From an uncultured Lachnospiraceae bacterium (lineage in GTDB: Bacteria > Bacillota > Clostridia > Lachnospirales > Lachnospiraceae), in contig CAJUTD010000001.1 of the NCBI GenBank assembly GCA_910589635.1, forward strand, positions 1-64,000: a stretch of 64,000 nucleotides of DNA, written 5' to 3'. A model generated the notes under the pieces. It was not told the DNA's origin, did no database searches, and was given only the letters and a program-made list of their open reading frames with translations. The position numbers were made by a program, and so were the translations under genes. Numbering within the stretch: position 1 is the first letter of the stretch; every line of letters begins with the position of its first letter. This document shows, piece by piece, positions 1 through 8,855 of the stretch.

Positions 1-6
1 CACACA

Positions 7-298
7 ATTTCAACTCACGCCCCTACACGAGGGGCGACCCGAGCTTTAAGGAGATATTGCGCGCCGACATTATTTCAACTCACGCCCCTACACGAGGGGC
101 GACCCGACTATGGAGCTGGTAAAACGACAGCTAAAAATTTCAACTCACGCCCCTACACGAGGGGCGACCTGGAAAAAAGCGTAAATCAAATAAATGATTT
201 ATTTCAACTCACGCCCCTACACGAGGGGCGACGCGTAGTTTCTGTAATCTTTCAAGCCAGATTTCTATTTCAACTCACGCCCCTACACGAGGGGCGAC
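7..298 (-). CRISPR. Type I-C CRISPR array, cas-proximal end (5 repeats, 4 spacers visible)
   Basis: Five repeats of 32 bp, identical on reading, start at 7, 72, 137, 201 and 267. Spacers are 33, 33, 32 and 34 bp. In the cas direction the repeat begins GTCGCCCCTCGTGT and ends GAGTTGAAAT, with a CGCCCCT/AGGGGCG stem, which is the classic I-C repeat form. The repeat orientation matches the cas genes, so the repeat touching cas2 should be the leader-proximal one. No leader is present: the repeat at 267-298 runs directly into the cas2 reading frame. The array continues past the left edge. The loss of the leader suggests that spacer acquisition at this end is impaired and that transcription depends on read-through from the cas operon (inference). 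Confidence 0.97.
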
Positions 299-547
299 GA
301 GCAGAACCTCTATTTTATGCTGATAAGAATTTCCCAGCCTATAAAAACGCACGGAATCATTTTCATTATCAATAACATCTGAAAGCAAAGATTTTAAGAC
401 AACGAGTTCAGCGGCGTCAACCAAAACTTCAAATACAGAATTCTGCACACGCACACCATATTTCTCACAAATCTTCGCCACCTTGCGAAGTCTTTTTGCC
501 CCTGCCAGCTCCGTCGTATTCACATCGTAAGTAACAACCAACATCAT
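275..547 (-). CDS. cas2: CRISPR-associated endoribonuclease-fold protein Cas2, C-terminus replaced by repeat
   Basis: Cas2 forms the central dimer of the Cas1-Cas2 spacer integration complex. The N-terminal MLVVTYDVNT strand with its conserved Asp and the internal RVQNSVFEV motif are typical of I-C Cas2. Family members are usually about 96 residues and end with a GAKP...-type tail after the YK.KVEH strand. Here the frame after KIE is VLL and then VAPRVGA, and the last seven residues plus the stop are encoded by the CRISPR repeat itself. The native last 15 or so residues are therefore missing. The gene lies 6 nt downstream of cas1. The N-terminus could start at either of two adjacent Met codons. 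Identification is firm; function of the chimeric protein is uncertain. Confidence 0.93.
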   Translation of the reverse strand: MMLVVTYDVNTTELAGAKRLRKVAKICEKYGVRVQNSVFEVLVDAAELVVLKSLLSDVIDNENDSVRFYRLGNSYQHKIEVLLVAPRVGA

Positions 548-553
548 ATCCGC

Positions 554-1579
554 TCACCTCCAGACGAAAGGCGGATAACGATCGAGGTCTCCGCGCAAAA
601 CCCGTGCAAACAGCATCGCCTGTGTATACGGTATTAGCCCTATCGGTATCTTCTCCTTCAGAAATGGATGCACAATCTGTTCTTGTTTTCTTGCTCTCCA
701 TCCATTAATGACTGTTTTGCGCCCCTTTTCGTTCAGATAGACGGCGTCGCAGTCGGTCTCAAAATCCTTCTCTGAAAGTTGCCCTTTATTAAATAATGAC
801 AAAACAAAACGGTCGCACAGAGGAGCACGCAGTTCCTCCATCAAATCCAAAGCTAACGAAGGACGCCCTGGACGCAATGTATGAAGATAGCCTGCTGCTG
901 GGTCCAGTCCCACCGTCTCAAGCGCCGAACGCATATCGTGGATGAGCTGCGTATAGACAAATGACAAAACCGCATTGACCTCATTCAGAGGTGGACGGCG
1001 ACTGCGGGTCTCAAAACGAAATCCATTTTGCCCAGAAAGCATATCATCAAACCGAGAAAAATATGCGGTCGCTGCTGCTCCTTCCACGCCACGCATAGAA
1101 TCAACCGATTGACACTCATCCAACTTCTTTGCTATGTTGCTGAGTGTTTCAGCCCCCTGGTACAGATTTTTTTCTTTCTCTGCCTCTTTGCTTGTACGGG
1201 CATGGCGCATCAGCACATTTTTTCCATTACAAATCTTACCGTACAATATATCTCTCACCAAACGACAGGAAAAATCTTCATCATCAACCGCCTGATACTG
1301 TTTTTTCCTCAGCAAAACATTCCCGCTTACAGGACCACAGACTCTTGCACAAAACCTTCCGTATAAATCCAGAAAAACCATCGTTATCTGGTACTCGGAA
1401 CAAAAGGACAACAAAGAGGTGGAAACGGAGTTTTTACCAAAAAATACAATGGATTCCACCCGATTCACTGGAACAGATGCTTTCTCCTCACCGCCAATAG
1501 AAATACAAATATTATCGTTACGGTGAAAAAGATAACTTTCTGGCGTCATAATATACATGGTTTCCAGCATATGTTTCAT
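554..1579 (-). CDS. cas1: CRISPR-associated integrase Cas1 (type I-C)
   Basis: Cas1 is the metal-dependent integrase that inserts spacers together with Cas2. The 341-residue length is normal for I-C. The conserved active-site positions are visible: Glu166 in RGVEGAAA, His233 in GYLHTLRPGRPS and Asp245 in LALDLMEE. The start overlaps the cas4 stop by 4 nt (ATGA), which indicates translational coupling. Cas4, Cas1 and Cas2 form the adaptation module of this locus. Nothing in the frame suggests decay, unlike neighbouring cas2. Confidence 0.97.
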   Translation of the reverse strand: MKHMLETMYIMTPESYLFHRNDNICISIGGEEKASVPVNRVESIVFFGKNSVSTSLLSFCSEYQITMVFLDLYGRFCARVCGPVSGNVLLRKKQYQAVDDEDFSCRLVRDILYGKICNGKNVLMRHARTSKEAEKEKNLYQGAETLSNIAKKLDECQSVDSMRGVEGAAATAYFSRFDDMLSGQNGFRFETRSRRPPLNEVNAVLSFVYTQLIHDMRSALETVGLDPAAGYLHTLRPGRPSLALDLMEELRAPLCDRFVLSLFNKGQLSEKDFETDCDAVYLNEKGRKTVINGWRARKQEQIVHPFLKEKIPIGLIPYTQAMLFARVLRGDLDRYPPFVWR

Positions 1580-2241
1580 GATTCATCCACCCCCTTTGCC
1601 TCCATTGCCAATTCCTTACAATATTTTTCCGCAGAACGTCCAACCCCAGGCATACATATTTCACGCAACGAACACCGCTTGCACTTTGCCCCGTAATCTG
1701 CCGGAGGAGTTACCATTTTATCCCTGATATCACGCAGCTGCGCTATATAATAAGATACTTTCTCACGCAACTCTTCTGTGAATGGCACTGGGTAACGTCG
1801 ATGAGAAGACGTATAAAACAGCGCCCCCTCTGGGATAGACGTATGATACATTTCTTCTAAGCACATCGCCTGGGCGCACAACTGCACCTCATATTCCTCC
1901 TCCGCGCGAACTTTGCCATGTTTATACTCAATCGGATACAGCCGCACCGGAAAATCCACAGAAGGTATCGTACATCCTTCCTCATCGGCAGCTGCCTCAA
2001 TGCAGTCACATTTTCCTGTTATTCCAAGTCCATCTGAAAATACTGTATACTCATACAGCTTTACTTCTTTGCCGCGCCGTTCCACCCTCTGCGTGTGGAC
2101 GCGTTTGTGTTCTATGCGCCCTTTCGCTGTATCTGCACTCTCCTTCCAAATCTGCTCATTCATGATAAGGGCTGCCCGCCGCAGGCAATACCCTGCCTGG
2201 GTCAATTGTGAAATCAATAGATAATCCTTGTCATCGTTCAC
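1576..2241 (-). CDS. cas4: CRISPR-associated exonuclease Cas4
   Basis: Cas4 is a RecB-type nuclease with an iron-sulfur cluster that trims prespacers and checks the PAM in I-C systems. At 221 residues it has the expected length. The four cluster cysteines can be seen: Cys19 near the N-terminus and Cys187, Cys190 and Cys196 in CKRCSLREIC. The nuclease core carries the expected Asp and Glu-Lys residues in the VDFPVRLYPIEYKHGK stretch. The gene overlaps the end of cas7c by 11 nt and the start of cas1 by 4 nt. Confidence 0.96.
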   Translation of the reverse strand: MNDDKDYLLISQLTQAGYCLRRAALIMNEQIWKESADTAKGRIEHKRVHTQRVERRGKEVKLYEYTVFSDGLGITGKCDCIEAAADEEGCTIPSVDFPVRLYPIEYKHGKVRAEEEYEVQLCAQAMCLEEMYHTSIPEGALFYTSSHRRYPVPFTEELREKVSYYIAQLRDIRDKMVTPPADYGAKCKRCSLREICMPGVGRSAEKYCKELAMEAKGVDES

Positions 2242-3226
2242 AGAACCACTTCTCTCCCTCTTCTAAATGATTCCAAGTGATTTCTCCATAAGGGTCGCTT
2301 TGAAACCCAATTTCCACACCTTTCGGAAGATTCTTGATGTCAACACACGCTTCATAATCATGATAGCTTCTGGGATATTCCACATCCGCTTTCTTGGAAA
2401 CCTGCACCAGCTCAAACAATTTATGTGCCGGGGCACAGCCTAATTTTGCCTGGCGGACGCGCTGCTCCTCATCGCTGTCCGTGCCCACATGTTTAAAAAT
2501 AATCAATGGAGAAACGACCGCCATCTGCCCTTTGCTCGCAGAATGGTCATGTTCGTACATATTTAAAATTGACTCAAACAGAATTTTCAGGTCATTATCG
2601 TCAAATCCCGTTTCACCTGCCAGATTTGCGCTGATAAATCCACGTACCTCATACAAACCAAAGGGGATCATCTGCTTCCTGCCCATCGTGCGAAGCTCGT
2701 CCTCCGACTTCTTCTGTTCCATTTCCAAATATTGCTCCATTGTTCCTTCTTTTATCTTTTCTGTTACCGCCATGCGCGTAATCGACATATCCAGCGGCAA
2801 GATACGGTCCAGGCTGGTTGCAAATGTGATCTGTACCGGACCTCTGACCTGCCCTGCGTTGGGTCCTGTGGACATGACCGCCCCAAATGTACGCACATCG
2901 TAAAATAGCTCACATGCTTTCCTGCGCCCTGCGTAAACAGCCTCTTTTTCTTTCGCGCAGTCCTCAAAACCTGCCTCCCGTTTGGCCCGTGCAATATGGC
3001 GATTAATATTCGTAGACTGCTGAATGATAATATTCATGCCATCCTTATCACGATAAGCCAAATCTACATAATTTCGTATGCGGCGTTTTGTCGCCACGTC
3101 AGAAATATATCCCTTCATCGTTTCCGGGTCCATACGCGGCGTATTGTCCATGTCTGGATCGCCATTCGGGTTTGCATTTACACAAGATACATAATACATA
3201 AATTCATATCGGTTTTTGATTGCCAT
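2231..3226 (-). CDS. cas7: Type I-C Cascade backbone protein Cas7c (Csd2)
   Basis: Cas7c (Csd2) polymerises along the crRNA to form the backbone of the I-C interference complex. The N-terminus MAIKNRYEFMYYVSCVNANPNGDPDMDN is the hallmark of the Csd2/Csh2 family, in which the NGDP motif and the following residues shape the RNA-binding core. At 331 residues it is slightly longer than some homologues but shows no break. A good ribosome site (AAGGAGG) precedes the ATG. The gene follows cas8c after 13 nt. Confidence 0.96.
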   Translation of the reverse strand: MAIKNRYEFMYYVSCVNANPNGDPDMDNTPRMDPETMKGYISDVATKRRIRNYVDLAYRDKDGMNIIIQQSTNINRHIARAKREAGFEDCAKEKEAVYAGRRKACELFYDVRTFGAVMSTGPNAGQVRGPVQITFATSLDRILPLDMSITRMAVTEKIKEGTMEQYLEMEQKKSEDELRTMGRKQMIPFGLYEVRGFISANLAGETGFDDNDLKILFESILNMYEHDHSASKGQMAVVSPLIIFKHVGTDSDEEQRVRQAKLGCAPAHKLFELVQVSKKADVEYPRSYHDYEACVDIKNLPKGVEIGFQSDPYGEITWNHLEEGEKWFCER

Positions 3227-3239
3227 TTTCTGTTCCTCC

Positions 3240-3662
3240 TTATCCTTCGTCCGTCTGCTCTATCTCTGTTCCGTCTTCATTCTCATCCAGCAATCCCATT
3301 TCCTTTTTTGCACTTGGGGTGCGAAGCTCCGCCCATTTCTGATAATATCCCAGCGCAAAATAAGACTGTTCCTCCAGATTGAGGGTAACCGGTATCTCAT
3401 CCCCCAAAGCACAATACAATTCTTCCAGGCGGCTGCCAAGATATTTTGCGCTCTTCTTCTTCAATTTTGCCAGGTGGTAATTGCAAAGACGTGCCAGCCT
3501 GCTCAAAACGATAGCTGGCGTTCTGCTGGCGGATGCATAATAACGCTCGATAACCCCTGCATTCACACCCTCTATCGCCCTCTGTTGGATGTGGGCGTAT
3601 ACTGCCATCAAACCGCCGCAATGATAGGCTGGGCTTGGATGTTCTAAGTTATATGTTTTCAA
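3240..3662 (-). CDS. cas11c: Internal small subunit Cas11c translated from within cas8c
   Basis: In I-C systems a small subunit (Cas11c) is known to be translated from an internal start in the 3' third of cas8c. Here the cas8c frame contains GGAGAGGAGG (plus-strand complement 3671-3680), followed after 8 nt by an in-frame TTG at 3662-3660. This start would yield a 140-residue helical protein beginning (M)KTYNLEHPSPAYH and ending with the cas8c C-terminus. The size agrees with known Cas11c proteins. The purine-rich site is much stronger than chance within coding DNA. The start is inferred from sequence alone. Confidence 0.8.
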   Translation of the reverse strand: MKTYNLEHPSPAYHCGGLMAVYAHIQQRAIEGVNAGVIERYYASASRTPAIVLSRLARLCNYHLAKLKKKSAKYLGSRLEELYCALGDEIPVTLNLEEQSYFALGYYQKWAELRTPSAKKEMGLLDENEDGTEIEQTDEG

Positions 3663-5102
3663 AAGAAATGCCTCCTCTCCTTCTGCGCGTTTTTTCCGTA
3701 TCAGCCAAACCTTCAGCCATTGACAGGCCCATCCGTCGGGGCTCTGCGCCCTTCGCCGATTTGATTGACCGGTATCTTTCTGTTTCGTCTTCTGGTTTTG
3801 TCCAGCAGAATTGCCTGTCTCAGATGAGGCAAACATCTGTGAACGTATATATCTGAGGGCCCGCTCCGCCACGGCGTCCGGCAATCTGCCGCCCGTGAGT
3901 ATCGCCATGAGGATAGACGGTGTAATGCCAGCCAATTCGTCTTTCAAACGCTCAAATATCTTGGCATCTGCCTTTTTATATTTTAACAGCCGGATAAGCC
4001 TGGCTCTCAGCTTACATCCTGGAATCAATGCTGTCCCTGAGGCATTCGTCAATTCCAAATCCTCATGCCACATTTTCAGGCTTTTATATAAATCTTTATA
4101 CCTTCCACGCACGTATCTGCGAATCATAATCCGCCCGCCAACGCCGCTTAACAGCAAAATATAATAGGTACTGCTTAACTCCGGCATCCGTTGGCCGGAT
4201 TCCACACTCTGGAGCAGCTTATCTGCATTCTTTACTGCGGAAATCTCTTTCTTACGCCTTTCTATATCTGTCTCTTCTTCCTCATCGTCATCCTGATAAA
4301 AATCTCCACACAGGTAAATCGGGTCTTCCTCGCGCTTCACCTCGCAATCGTACCAATGTACAAATTTAATATTTGATAAAACAGGCGCCTCCTTCAAGAG
4401 GCTGTCCAATGCCGCCTTTACTGCTGCAAATGCTTCCTCCGACACAGGTGCATTTTCCGCCTGTTTGAATCCATAGGAACAAAACGCCGCCTTATCAAAA
4501 CAGATAAAAGCATCTCCACTGGCATGTCCGCCAACCGACTGTAAGCCAGTGATCTTCGGCGTTGTCTTTTTCGGAATCGTCGGCTGTCCACTAATCATGC
4601 AGACTGTGGCTGCACTATCTTTTGTTTTCACAAATTGCCTGCGAAACTCCTGCCACCACTTTCTGATATTCTCGCTGTTCAAAATTACATTGCCATCCAC
4701 CTTAAAGGCAATTCGGTCTGATACTTTTACTTTATGGGAATCTAATTTCTGATTGATTTTATCTATGAGCTCTGGATTTTCTATGACATTCAGACACGCC
4801 CTTATTAATGGCTCATACTCCCCGGCTTCCCCCAAAGCATCCCAGAAAAATTGGCTTTTCGCGGTGGGGGCGTCTGAAAATACAATCGACCGCTTTTCAG
4901 CCAACACATTACATTTACCTGACCCATTTGCCAGGCTGCCGATATCCGGGCAAAGTACATTTTGCTCTCCTCCCAGCTCAATTTCTGCAAAACCCGCGTC
5001 GTGTGTTGACAGAGAAATATATGCTTTGATGGGCTTTTCCACATAACCTGCCGGTGGAACTAAATGATGTCTGTCCGCATAATCATAAAGCGCTTTTAAC
5101 AT
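3240..5102 (-). CDS. cas8c: Type I-C Cascade large subunit Cas8c (Csd1)
   Basis: Cas8c recognises the PAM and the target strand in the I-C surveillance complex. The 620-residue protein starts MLKALYDYADRHHLVPPAGY and contains the AFICFDKAAFCSYGF region typical of Csd1. It overlaps cas5c by 7 nt. The C-terminal part, from about residue 480, is the helical Cas11-like region, and an internal ribosome site there allows a separate small subunit to be made (see the cas11c entry). The segment before this region (about residues 425-460, rich in Ser, Gly, Asn, Lys and Gln) looks like a flexible linker. Confidence 0.96.
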   Translation of the reverse strand: MLKALYDYADRHHLVPPAGYVEKPIKAYISLSTHDAGFAEIELGGEQNVLCPDIGSLANGSGKCNVLAEKRSIVFSDAPTAKSQFFWDALGEAGEYEPLIRACLNVIENPELIDKINQKLDSHKVKVSDRIAFKVDGNVILNSENIRKWWQEFRRQFVKTKDSAATVCMISGQPTIPKKTTPKITGLQSVGGHASGDAFICFDKAAFCSYGFKQAENAPVSEEAFAAVKAALDSLLKEAPVLSNIKFVHWYDCEVKREEDPIYLCGDFYQDDDEEEETDIERRKKEISAVKNADKLLQSVESGQRMPELSSTYYILLLSGVGGRIMIRRYVRGRYKDLYKSLKMWHEDLELTNASGTALIPGCKLRARLIRLLKYKKADAKIFERLKDELAGITPSILMAILTGGRLPDAVAERALRYIRSQMFASSETGNSAGQNQKTKQKDTGQSNRRRAQSPDGWACQWLKVWLIRKKRAEGEEAFLLKTYNLEHPSPAYHCGGLMAVYAHIQQRAIEGVNAGVIERYYASASRTPAIVLSRLARLCNYHLAKLKKKSAKYLGSRLEELYCALGDEIPVTLNLEEQSYFALGYYQKWAELRTPSAKKEMGLLDENEDGTEIEQTDEG

Positions 5103-5746
5103 ATCCTGCCCCCCTTCAACACCTCGGGGCTCTCATACGGCGGAACCTGTATGACCCCCTCTTTCATCACTGCATGATACAGGGAAAGCTGCGGTTCAGC
5201 TTTTTTGTGCACAACATAATCATAAGGGCTGAATACGTCATACACCATGAGCCCCGCGTCTAAACTTTCATTGATCGGCTTACGCTGCCTATCGCTCTCC
5301 TCAAAGTATGCTGCGAACTCCCGCAGTCCGAGCGCAGGCTGGTGGAAACATTTGCCGCTGCGAATCCGGCGCAGCGCCTGCTCATAGAGCTGTTTTTCTT
5401 TTCCCACATACGCTTCCCGCGGTATGATGGAAGCCGCTATCCGGTAACGGACGTCCTTCAATGCCACAGTCTGCCGCTGTGTGCGCTCATCATCCGTATA
5501 AATTGGCTTGCTTCCTGACACTTTACACTTAACCTCATTGCGCTTAAAACTGATATAGCGGATTGGATTTAAGACTTCAATGCGGTTAATCTGATAATAA
5601 AACTCTGCCGGCTTCATATAGATTGCCGATAGAATCCCTTTGGCTGCCGAAGGCGTGGGAAAAGGGCTTGTCAGACGTTCCACTTTGTTGAAGGGAGCAG
5701 AGAAACAGGCAAAATCCCCCCATACCTCTAATACAATCTCTTGCAA
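5096..5746 (-). CDS. cas5: Type I-C Cas5c (Cas5d), crRNA-processing endonuclease
   Basis: In I-C systems Cas5c replaces Cas6: it cleaves the pre-crRNA within the repeat and then caps the 5' handle in Cascade. The 216-residue protein begins MQEIVLEVWGDFACFSAPFNKVERLTSPFPTPSAAKGILSAIY, a Cas5 RAMP signature with the glycine-containing PTPSAAKG loop. The start codon is TTG, chosen because GGAGGTGA sits 7 nt upstream. It overlaps the start of cas8c. Its usual close spacing to cas3 is lost through the inserted DNA upstream. Confidence 0.95.
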   Translation of the reverse strand: MQEIVLEVWGDFACFSAPFNKVERLTSPFPTPSAAKGILSAIYMKPAEFYYQINRIEVLNPIRYISFKRNEVKCKVSGSKPIYTDDERTQRQTVALKDVRYRIAASIIPREAYVGKEKQLYEQALRRIRSGKCFHQPALGLREFAAYFEESDRQRKPINESLDAGLMVYDVFSPYDYVVHKKAEPQLSLYHAVMKEGVIQVPPYESPEVLKGGRIC

Positions 5747-5781
5747 AAAATCACCTCCATGTTTCCACTTCCTCCATTTGA

Positions 5782-6502
5782 TGTACTAGTATAGGCGTAA
5801 TGGAAGAAGCGGAAAAATTTCATAAATAATTAACCTATTTCTATTCGCTCCTGACATAAAAAATATAAATATCCTCATATATTCAACTTTATTATTTTAT
5901 GCCAGGAGTTTTGTGTTAGGTTTATTATATAAATAACTTTAAAATATATCAATGCTAATTTTCCAAAAAATACTAAAATTCGCCATTCTTAGCGGTTTCT
6001 TAGCACACGAAATACTTGGATATTTTATACCTATCCAAATATACGATATAATCATGAAACTGAATAAGGAGAATAAAGTAGGCAGACCTGCTTCAACTTC
6101 CTAATCTTCTCATTCTTTAGGAGGCTGCACACTTTATTTGCCAAAGATGAATTCATCTGCCAGATGTGTTTTTTAAAGTATAATTATTGAAAAATAGGAT
6201 TATAAACATAATCTTTGGTTAGACAGTGACGACAAGAGCAACAAATCTACACTTTTATCTTTCACAAAACAAAAATTTATCTTTATCTAGTACAACGAAT
6301 ATTAAGTAACTGATATATTCACTTGTCTAATTGTTCATCTACTGCGTCAGAAAACCTAGCCGTACATCATAAGGCATCTTCCCGCAGGCGGGTCCCTCCT
6401 TATGATAACCGCACTCGCTACGCCGTCGTTTTTCTTCCTTGTATCTGAATCAATTATCCAGCGTGAATATATCAAAGACTTAATTTTCGTTGTACTAGTA
6501 TC
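5782..6502. other. AT-rich non-coding insertion between cas3 and cas5, flanked by 11-bp direct repeats
   Basis: The 11-mer TGTACTAGTAT occurs at 5782-5792 and again at 6492-6502, enclosing 699 bp with no credible reading frame. Removing one copy and the intervening DNA would leave cas3 and cas5 about 56 bp apart, which is normal operon spacing. The segment is visibly richer in A and T than the flanking genes. I see no terminal inverted repeats and no transposase remnant, so it is an unclassified insertion (MITE-like at most). It contains a strong GC-rich hairpin near its cas3 side. It could reduce or terminate transcription from cas3 into the rest of the operon. Confidence 0.6.
6366..6406. 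terminator. Strong nested hairpin inside the cas3-cas5 insertion
   Basis: Perfect 9-bp arms ATCATAAGG (6366-6374) and CCTTATGAT (6398-6406) enclose a second stem, CCCGC (6381-6385) with GCGGG (6388-6392). It lies downstream of the cas3 stop in the direction of cas transcription. No U-tract follows on the minus strand, so it may be an RNA structure of the inserted element and not an intrinsic terminator. It could nevertheless cause polarity on cas5 and later genes. Confidence 0.45.
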
Positions 6503-6512
6503 AATCGTCCCT

Positions 6513-8777
6513 TTACCAGTCCCCGCCTCCTGCTATCTCCTGCGGCAATTGCAGCCCCATGTCCCACGTATAATATTTTTCGTATTGTCTGCGCAAGACA
6601 TAATATCTACTCTGTTCACGGTCTTTTCCGGCAAAGGGCAGCCATTCCATATAATACTCCAGCTCTTCCTGTTGATACGCAGGCACAGTCACCGTCAACG
6701 ATGCCCATTCCCGCATACGAGACGGCGTAATGCCGGACACCGCCTCTTTTCTAATTTCCTTAAATTTCTCACATTCTTCCGCCGACACTTCCCGGGGAAT
6801 GGGAACGATCACTTTCAGACCTTTATCGGCAATCAGTTCATATTCTTTTTCCGTCTCCGCGAAATCCTCGCGCTCCAACGCCCGCCGCAGCGACGCCTTG
6901 TCAGCCTGGCCTGCAAATAGCTGCTGATAATACTCCTTCATTTGATCAGGATTGTCAATATCCAGCGGATGTTCCGCGCACAGGCGCTTCACTAACACTG
7001 CTGCACGCTCATACCAGTTCCCGAGCTTCGAGCTGGAACTGCCCGGATAGAGACACCCTTCCTCCTCAGGCTCAAACACGATCACACGCCCTCCCCCTTC
7101 AAGCCGCCCATTGCGGTTACACCGCCCGGCAGCCTGAATAATAGAGTCCAGCGGGGCAAGCGCGCGGTACATGACGTGAAAATCCAAATCAACGCCAGCT
7201 TCTATACACTGCGTGGCAACCACCCGGCAAGGCAGCTTTGCCTTGATACGCCTGGTGATTTCCTCTACCACAATCCGGCGGTGCGCCATGCAAAGATCTG
7301 TGGTAATGAAAAACAATTCATCTTCCGCGCACAGTTCCTTTAATTTGCAAAACAATTTCCTGGCATGTTTCCTCAAATTCACAATTGCACAGACGCTTGG
7401 CAATGCTGCCATCTCACCCGCGATCTCCTCTAACGATATTGGCTTTTTCAGCCTCCATTCCACGTGTGTGCGCTTTAATGCCGCAAACAGCCGGGGATTG
7501 TCCGGCATAATTTCTCTTGGCTTCCAGTCCACATTGGGGATCGCATCAAAATCTGGCTGCGTAGCGGAGGAAAAAACCATCGTACAATGGTAGGTGCGGC
7601 ACAATTCGTTTACCGCTTCTAAGGTCGTCTCCGTCACTTCCGTCGGCAGACTCTGCGCCTCGTCAAAAATCACTACGCTGTCCGCAATATGGTGCAGTTT
7701 GCGGCAATCTGTGGGGCGGTCTGCGAACAGGGATTCAAAAAATTTCACAGAAGTTGTGATGATAAAGGGCACGCTCCAGCGTGAAGCAAACTCTTTGTTT
7801 TCTTCGCTTAGACGGCTCTGGCTGTGGTCTATGACAATGTCGGGAATAATTTTCGCATAGGTGTCAGTATTTTGTTCCGCCAATGTCAGAAACGGCAACA
7901 CCACAATGATTCTGCGCTTACCCGTTTTCAGGCAATGGCGCAACGCAAAATAAAGAAGCGACAATGTCTTGCCGGTTCCCGTGGGCGCCGTCAGTGTAAA
8001 CAGACCTTCCCCGCAATCTCCCATCTTCCCGCACTGTTCAAATAGCTCATTTCTTATCTGGTTCAAAAACGGCTCTGAATTAGACTGCGTGAAAATCTCT
8101 CTTTGATACGCCAATAATTTCTCCAGCCATAATTGGCCTTCAAACTGCATACGCTCCGTTTCCTGCAAATATTGCGGGTTCTCATCTAACGCGGAAACAC
8201 TGTAGTCCGCATCCACCAGGCAGGAGAAAATCATTCTCGTAAACAGCATCGTTTCAATATTATGTATCTCTATATTTTCACTGTTCGAGGCAGTAAACCT
8301 CTGCAATTTCGGCGGACAAAAATCGGGAAAATCATTTTTAAGACAGTTTATAGCCCTTTCATATGCCGCTTTCCCCGCTATTGCCGCCGTTTTGCCTCCA
8401 TTGGGGGACAAATCTTCCCCTCTGAAATTGTCCTGAAACACATTTTCTAATTCAGCGAACGCAATCAAGCCGCTATGATGTCCGTTGATCGCCTCAATGA
8501 CCGGCCTATAGGACCTCTTTTTGCCTCGGATAAATGTAAGAAACGCCGCACCGCACATAGCATGGTCTACCTTCTCTCTGCTTCCCCGCAATACCTCTGC
8601 GAAGTTATCGCTATATTTGCCAAAATCATGCAGCAATCCTGCCACCCTGGCTTCCTCTCCCCGCTCAAAGACTTCGCCATACTGTTGTGCCAATTTGGCC
8701 ACTGCGCCAAGATGTTCCTTGACGGTTGGCTGGCTGCCGTTTGGCAGTTTTGATTTTGCATAGTATGTTTTGTCCAT
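6513..8777 (-). CDS. cas3: CRISPR-associated helicase-nuclease Cas3
   Basis: Cas3 is recruited by target-bound Cascade and unwinds and degrades DNA. It has an N-terminal HD nuclease domain (the conserved His in HLGAVAKLAQ and the HD pair in GLLHDFGKYSDNF), then a superfamily 2 helicase with Walker A TAPTGTGKT, the DEAQ box, and motif VI QAAGRCNRNG. I place the start at 8777 (MDKTYYAKSKLPNG, 754 residues) because GGAGGGG lies 4 nt upstream; an ATG 36 nt further upstream has no ribosome site. It is the first gene of the cas operon. All catalytic motifs are intact. Confidence 0.95.
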   Translation of the reverse strand: MDKTYYAKSKLPNGSQPTVKEHLGAVAKLAQQYGEVFERGEEARVAGLLHDFGKYSDNFAEVLRGSREKVDHAMCGAAFLTFIRGKKRSYRPVIEAINGHHSGLIAFAELENVFQDNFRGEDLSPNGGKTAAIAGKAAYERAINCLKNDFPDFCPPKLQRFTASNSENIEIHNIETMLFTRMIFSCLVDADYSVSALDENPQYLQETERMQFEGQLWLEKLLAYQREIFTQSNSEPFLNQIRNELFEQCGKMGDCGEGLFTLTAPTGTGKTLSLLYFALRHCLKTGKRRIIVVLPFLTLAEQNTDTYAKIIPDIVIDHSQSRLSEENKEFASRWSVPFIITTSVKFFESLFADRPTDCRKLHHIADSVVIFDEAQSLPTEVTETTLEAVNELCRTYHCTMVFSSATQPDFDAIPNVDWKPREIMPDNPRLFAALKRTHVEWRLKKPISLEEIAGEMAALPSVCAIVNLRKHARKLFCKLKELCAEDELFFITTDLCMAHRRIVVEEITRRIKAKLPCRVVATQCIEAGVDLDFHVMYRALAPLDSIIQAAGRCNRNGRLEGGGRVIVFEPEEEGCLYPGSSSSKLGNWYERAAVLVKRLCAEHPLDIDNPDQMKEYYQQLFAGQADKASLRRALEREDFAETEKEYELIADKGLKVIVPIPREVSAEECEKFKEIRKEAVSGITPSRMREWASLTVTVPAYQQEELEYYMEWLPFAGKDREQSRYYVLRRQYEKYYTWDMGLQLPQEIAGGGDW

Positions 8778-8855
8778 TTTTCCCCTCCATGTTCTGTAAT
8801 TTTTCTTTTCCATTCTTAGCTGGGTGTATGTATAGAAACCTTTTTGCTTTATTTG

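Noticed and set aside
1028..5263. Numerous plus-strand open frames across the cas operon
   Set aside because: They lie antisense to well-supported cas genes, have no ribosome sites and show no family motifs.
6061..6150. Inverted repeat around AAGTAGG and CCTGCTT as a possible IS end
   Set aside because: The arms match poorly and no partner end or transposase remnant exists; I do not claim an insertion sequence.
6402..6920. Plus-strand frame beginning in the cas3-cas5 insertion
   Set aside because: Most of it is antisense to cas3 and the composition is not protein-like; it is not a gene of the inserted element.
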